Of a stretch of DNA of 64,000 bases, positions 63,290 to 64,000 are shown in pieces (within the stretch, counting starts at the first letter, position 1; the number at the start of each line of letters is the position of its first letter). Source of the DNA: Maribacter arcticus (GTDB lineage: Bacteria; Bacteroidota; Bacteroidia; Flavobacteriales; Flavobacteriaceae). The notes beneath the pieces were generated by a model, which did no database searches, was not told the origin of the DNA, and saw nothing but the letters and a program-made list of their open reading frames with translations. The DNA lies in NCBI RefSeq assembly GCF_900167935.1, contig NZ_FUYL01000010.1:62001-126000 (forward strand), given 5' to 3'. The position numbers and the translations under genes were made by a program.

Positions 63290-64000
63290 TAGGTTATCAA
63301 TTCTCCGTGTGTCTTCGTTATAATATATTTTAACAAGGTTTTCGATTTTCCAACCGTACGAATCCCCATTGAAACCATTGATTTGTTCATTAAGATACGC
63401 TGTAATTTTCTACCGAACCATAAACGTTTGCTAAATGTATTGGACCATACTTTTTTATAATCATTCTCTAACTGATGTCGTTCATAGTTTGAATCCTCAA
63501 AAAATCGCAATACCAATTCAGATGCAAGTTTAGCACTATGTATTGCCATTGCCATTCCATTTCCACAAAGTGGATGTATTAATCCTGCTGTATCACCACA
63601 CATGAGCATATGGTCCACCACTGCATCTTTTTTATCAAAGGAAATCTGGGCAATGGTCATGGGTTGATTGAATAATGGTTTTGCGCTTGATAAAAATGAA
63701 TTCAGAAAAGGGTTTTTCGCCACAACTTCATTATTAAAAGCGGTGATGTCTTTATATTTTTTAAAGGTTTCATAATGTGCAAGGTAACAGAAGTTGACCG
63801 CCCCCGATTCCGTTTTAGAGAGTCCGCCGTATCCTCCATCAAAATTATGCAAACCAACTAGTTCATTAGGAAAATCAGGTGATTGATAATGAGCTTTAAC
63901 CGCGAGCCAAGAGTTCTTTTTGAGACTGAATTCCCTTTCCTTATTTTTATCTAATACCGAACGCTTGCCATAGGCACCTACTACAATTTTGGAAGTATAT
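63289..64000 (-). CDS. FAD-dependent oxidoreductase/hydroxylase of the PKS cluster (5' partial)
   Basis: Frame is open to the window end; 237 residues are visible. Reading upstream beyond the TTG at 63852 gives SKIVVGAYGKRSVLDKN and LAVKAHYQSPDFPN. This is the middle and end of a geranylgeranyl-reductase/halogenase-type flavoprotein: the LMCGDTAGLIHPLCGNGMA flavin motif is clear, with a helical C-terminus. It may hydroxylate the ring of the type III PKS product. It is the upstream member of the seven-gene operon. Confidence 0.88.
   Translation of the reverse strand, partial: YTSKIVVGAYGKRSVLDKNKEREFSLKKNSWLAVKAHYQSPDFPNELVGLHNFDGGYGGLSKTESGAVNFCYLAHYETFKKYKDITAFNNEVVAKNPFLNSFLSSAKPLFNQPMTIAQISFDKKDAVVDHMLMCGDTAGLIHPLCGNGMAMAIHSAKLASELVLRFFEDSNYERHQLENDYKKVWSNTFSKRLWFGRKLQRILMNKSMVSMGIRTVGKSKTLLKYIITKTHGELIT

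Overview
The window looks like chromosomal DNA from a member of the Flavobacteriaceae (Bacteroidetes), probably a marine Maribacter/Zobellia/Arenibacter-like lineage (inference). The base composition is AT-rich. Leaders rarely carry a Shine-Dalgarno sequence, and several promoters match the Bacteroidetes -7 box TAnnTTTG. The gene content also fits: DUF4251, GDCCVxC and DUF6642-like proteins, merTP fusions, and FtsX-type permeases with no ATPase beside them. I found no rRNA, tRNA, CRISPR array, transposase or phage gene.

Layout. 1-9.4 kb: end of an AraC-type regulator, a recent tandem duplication of NTF2-like secreted proteins, two tandem PPK2 polyphosphate kinases, a serine hydrolase with TPRs divergent from a membrane-anchored winged-helix regulator, and a large FtsX permease. 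9.4-17.6 kb: a repeat-bearing gap, two papain-like/NlpC-like secreted proteins, an FadH-type 2,4-dienoyl-CoA reductase, an SLC12-like transporter and an AI-2E family permease. 18.0-23.8 kb: a six-gene minus-strand copper-handling operon led by a multicopper oxidase fused to a CopB-like outer-membrane domain. It includes two lipoproteins of about 20% methionine and is preceded by a 21-bp tandem iteron. 24.3-36.5 kb: a PQQ-type propeller, a ThiE-like protein, a gamma-glutamyltransferase, a frameshifted beta-lactamase-fold gene, a run of small plus-strand genes, slipin and a DUF6642-like gene. 36.9-38.0 kb: an arsR-merTP-GDCCVxC operon with no mercuric reductase. 38.6-47.8 kb: a transglutaminase-like lipoprotein and a heavy-metal RND efflux operon (His-rich protein, TolC, His-rich lipoprotein, adaptor, pump). 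47.8-49.2 kb: gene-free and packed with palindromic repeats. 49.2-58.6 kb: housekeeping and stress genes (cold-shock protein, FKBPs, TlpA, DUF1080, HPF/RaiA, TerC). 58.6-64.0 kb: a minus-strand type III polyketide synthase cluster with its own ACP, ketosynthase, dehydratase, SDR reductase, methyltransferase and FAD oxidoreductase, running off the window end.

Three themes stand out. (1) Metal handling: copper oxidation and storage, Hg transport and RND efflux sit in three separate operons within 30 kb. (2) A family of palindromic intergenic repeats has covarying stems and a shared head hairpin. It separates many genes between 26 and 49 kb, with outliers near 7 and 9.6 kb, and is absent from 49-64 kb. 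(3) The type III PKS cluster has the parts to build a long-chain acyl-ACP starter, condense it to a phenolic or pyrone lipid, then methylate and oxidise it; its product cannot be told from sequence.
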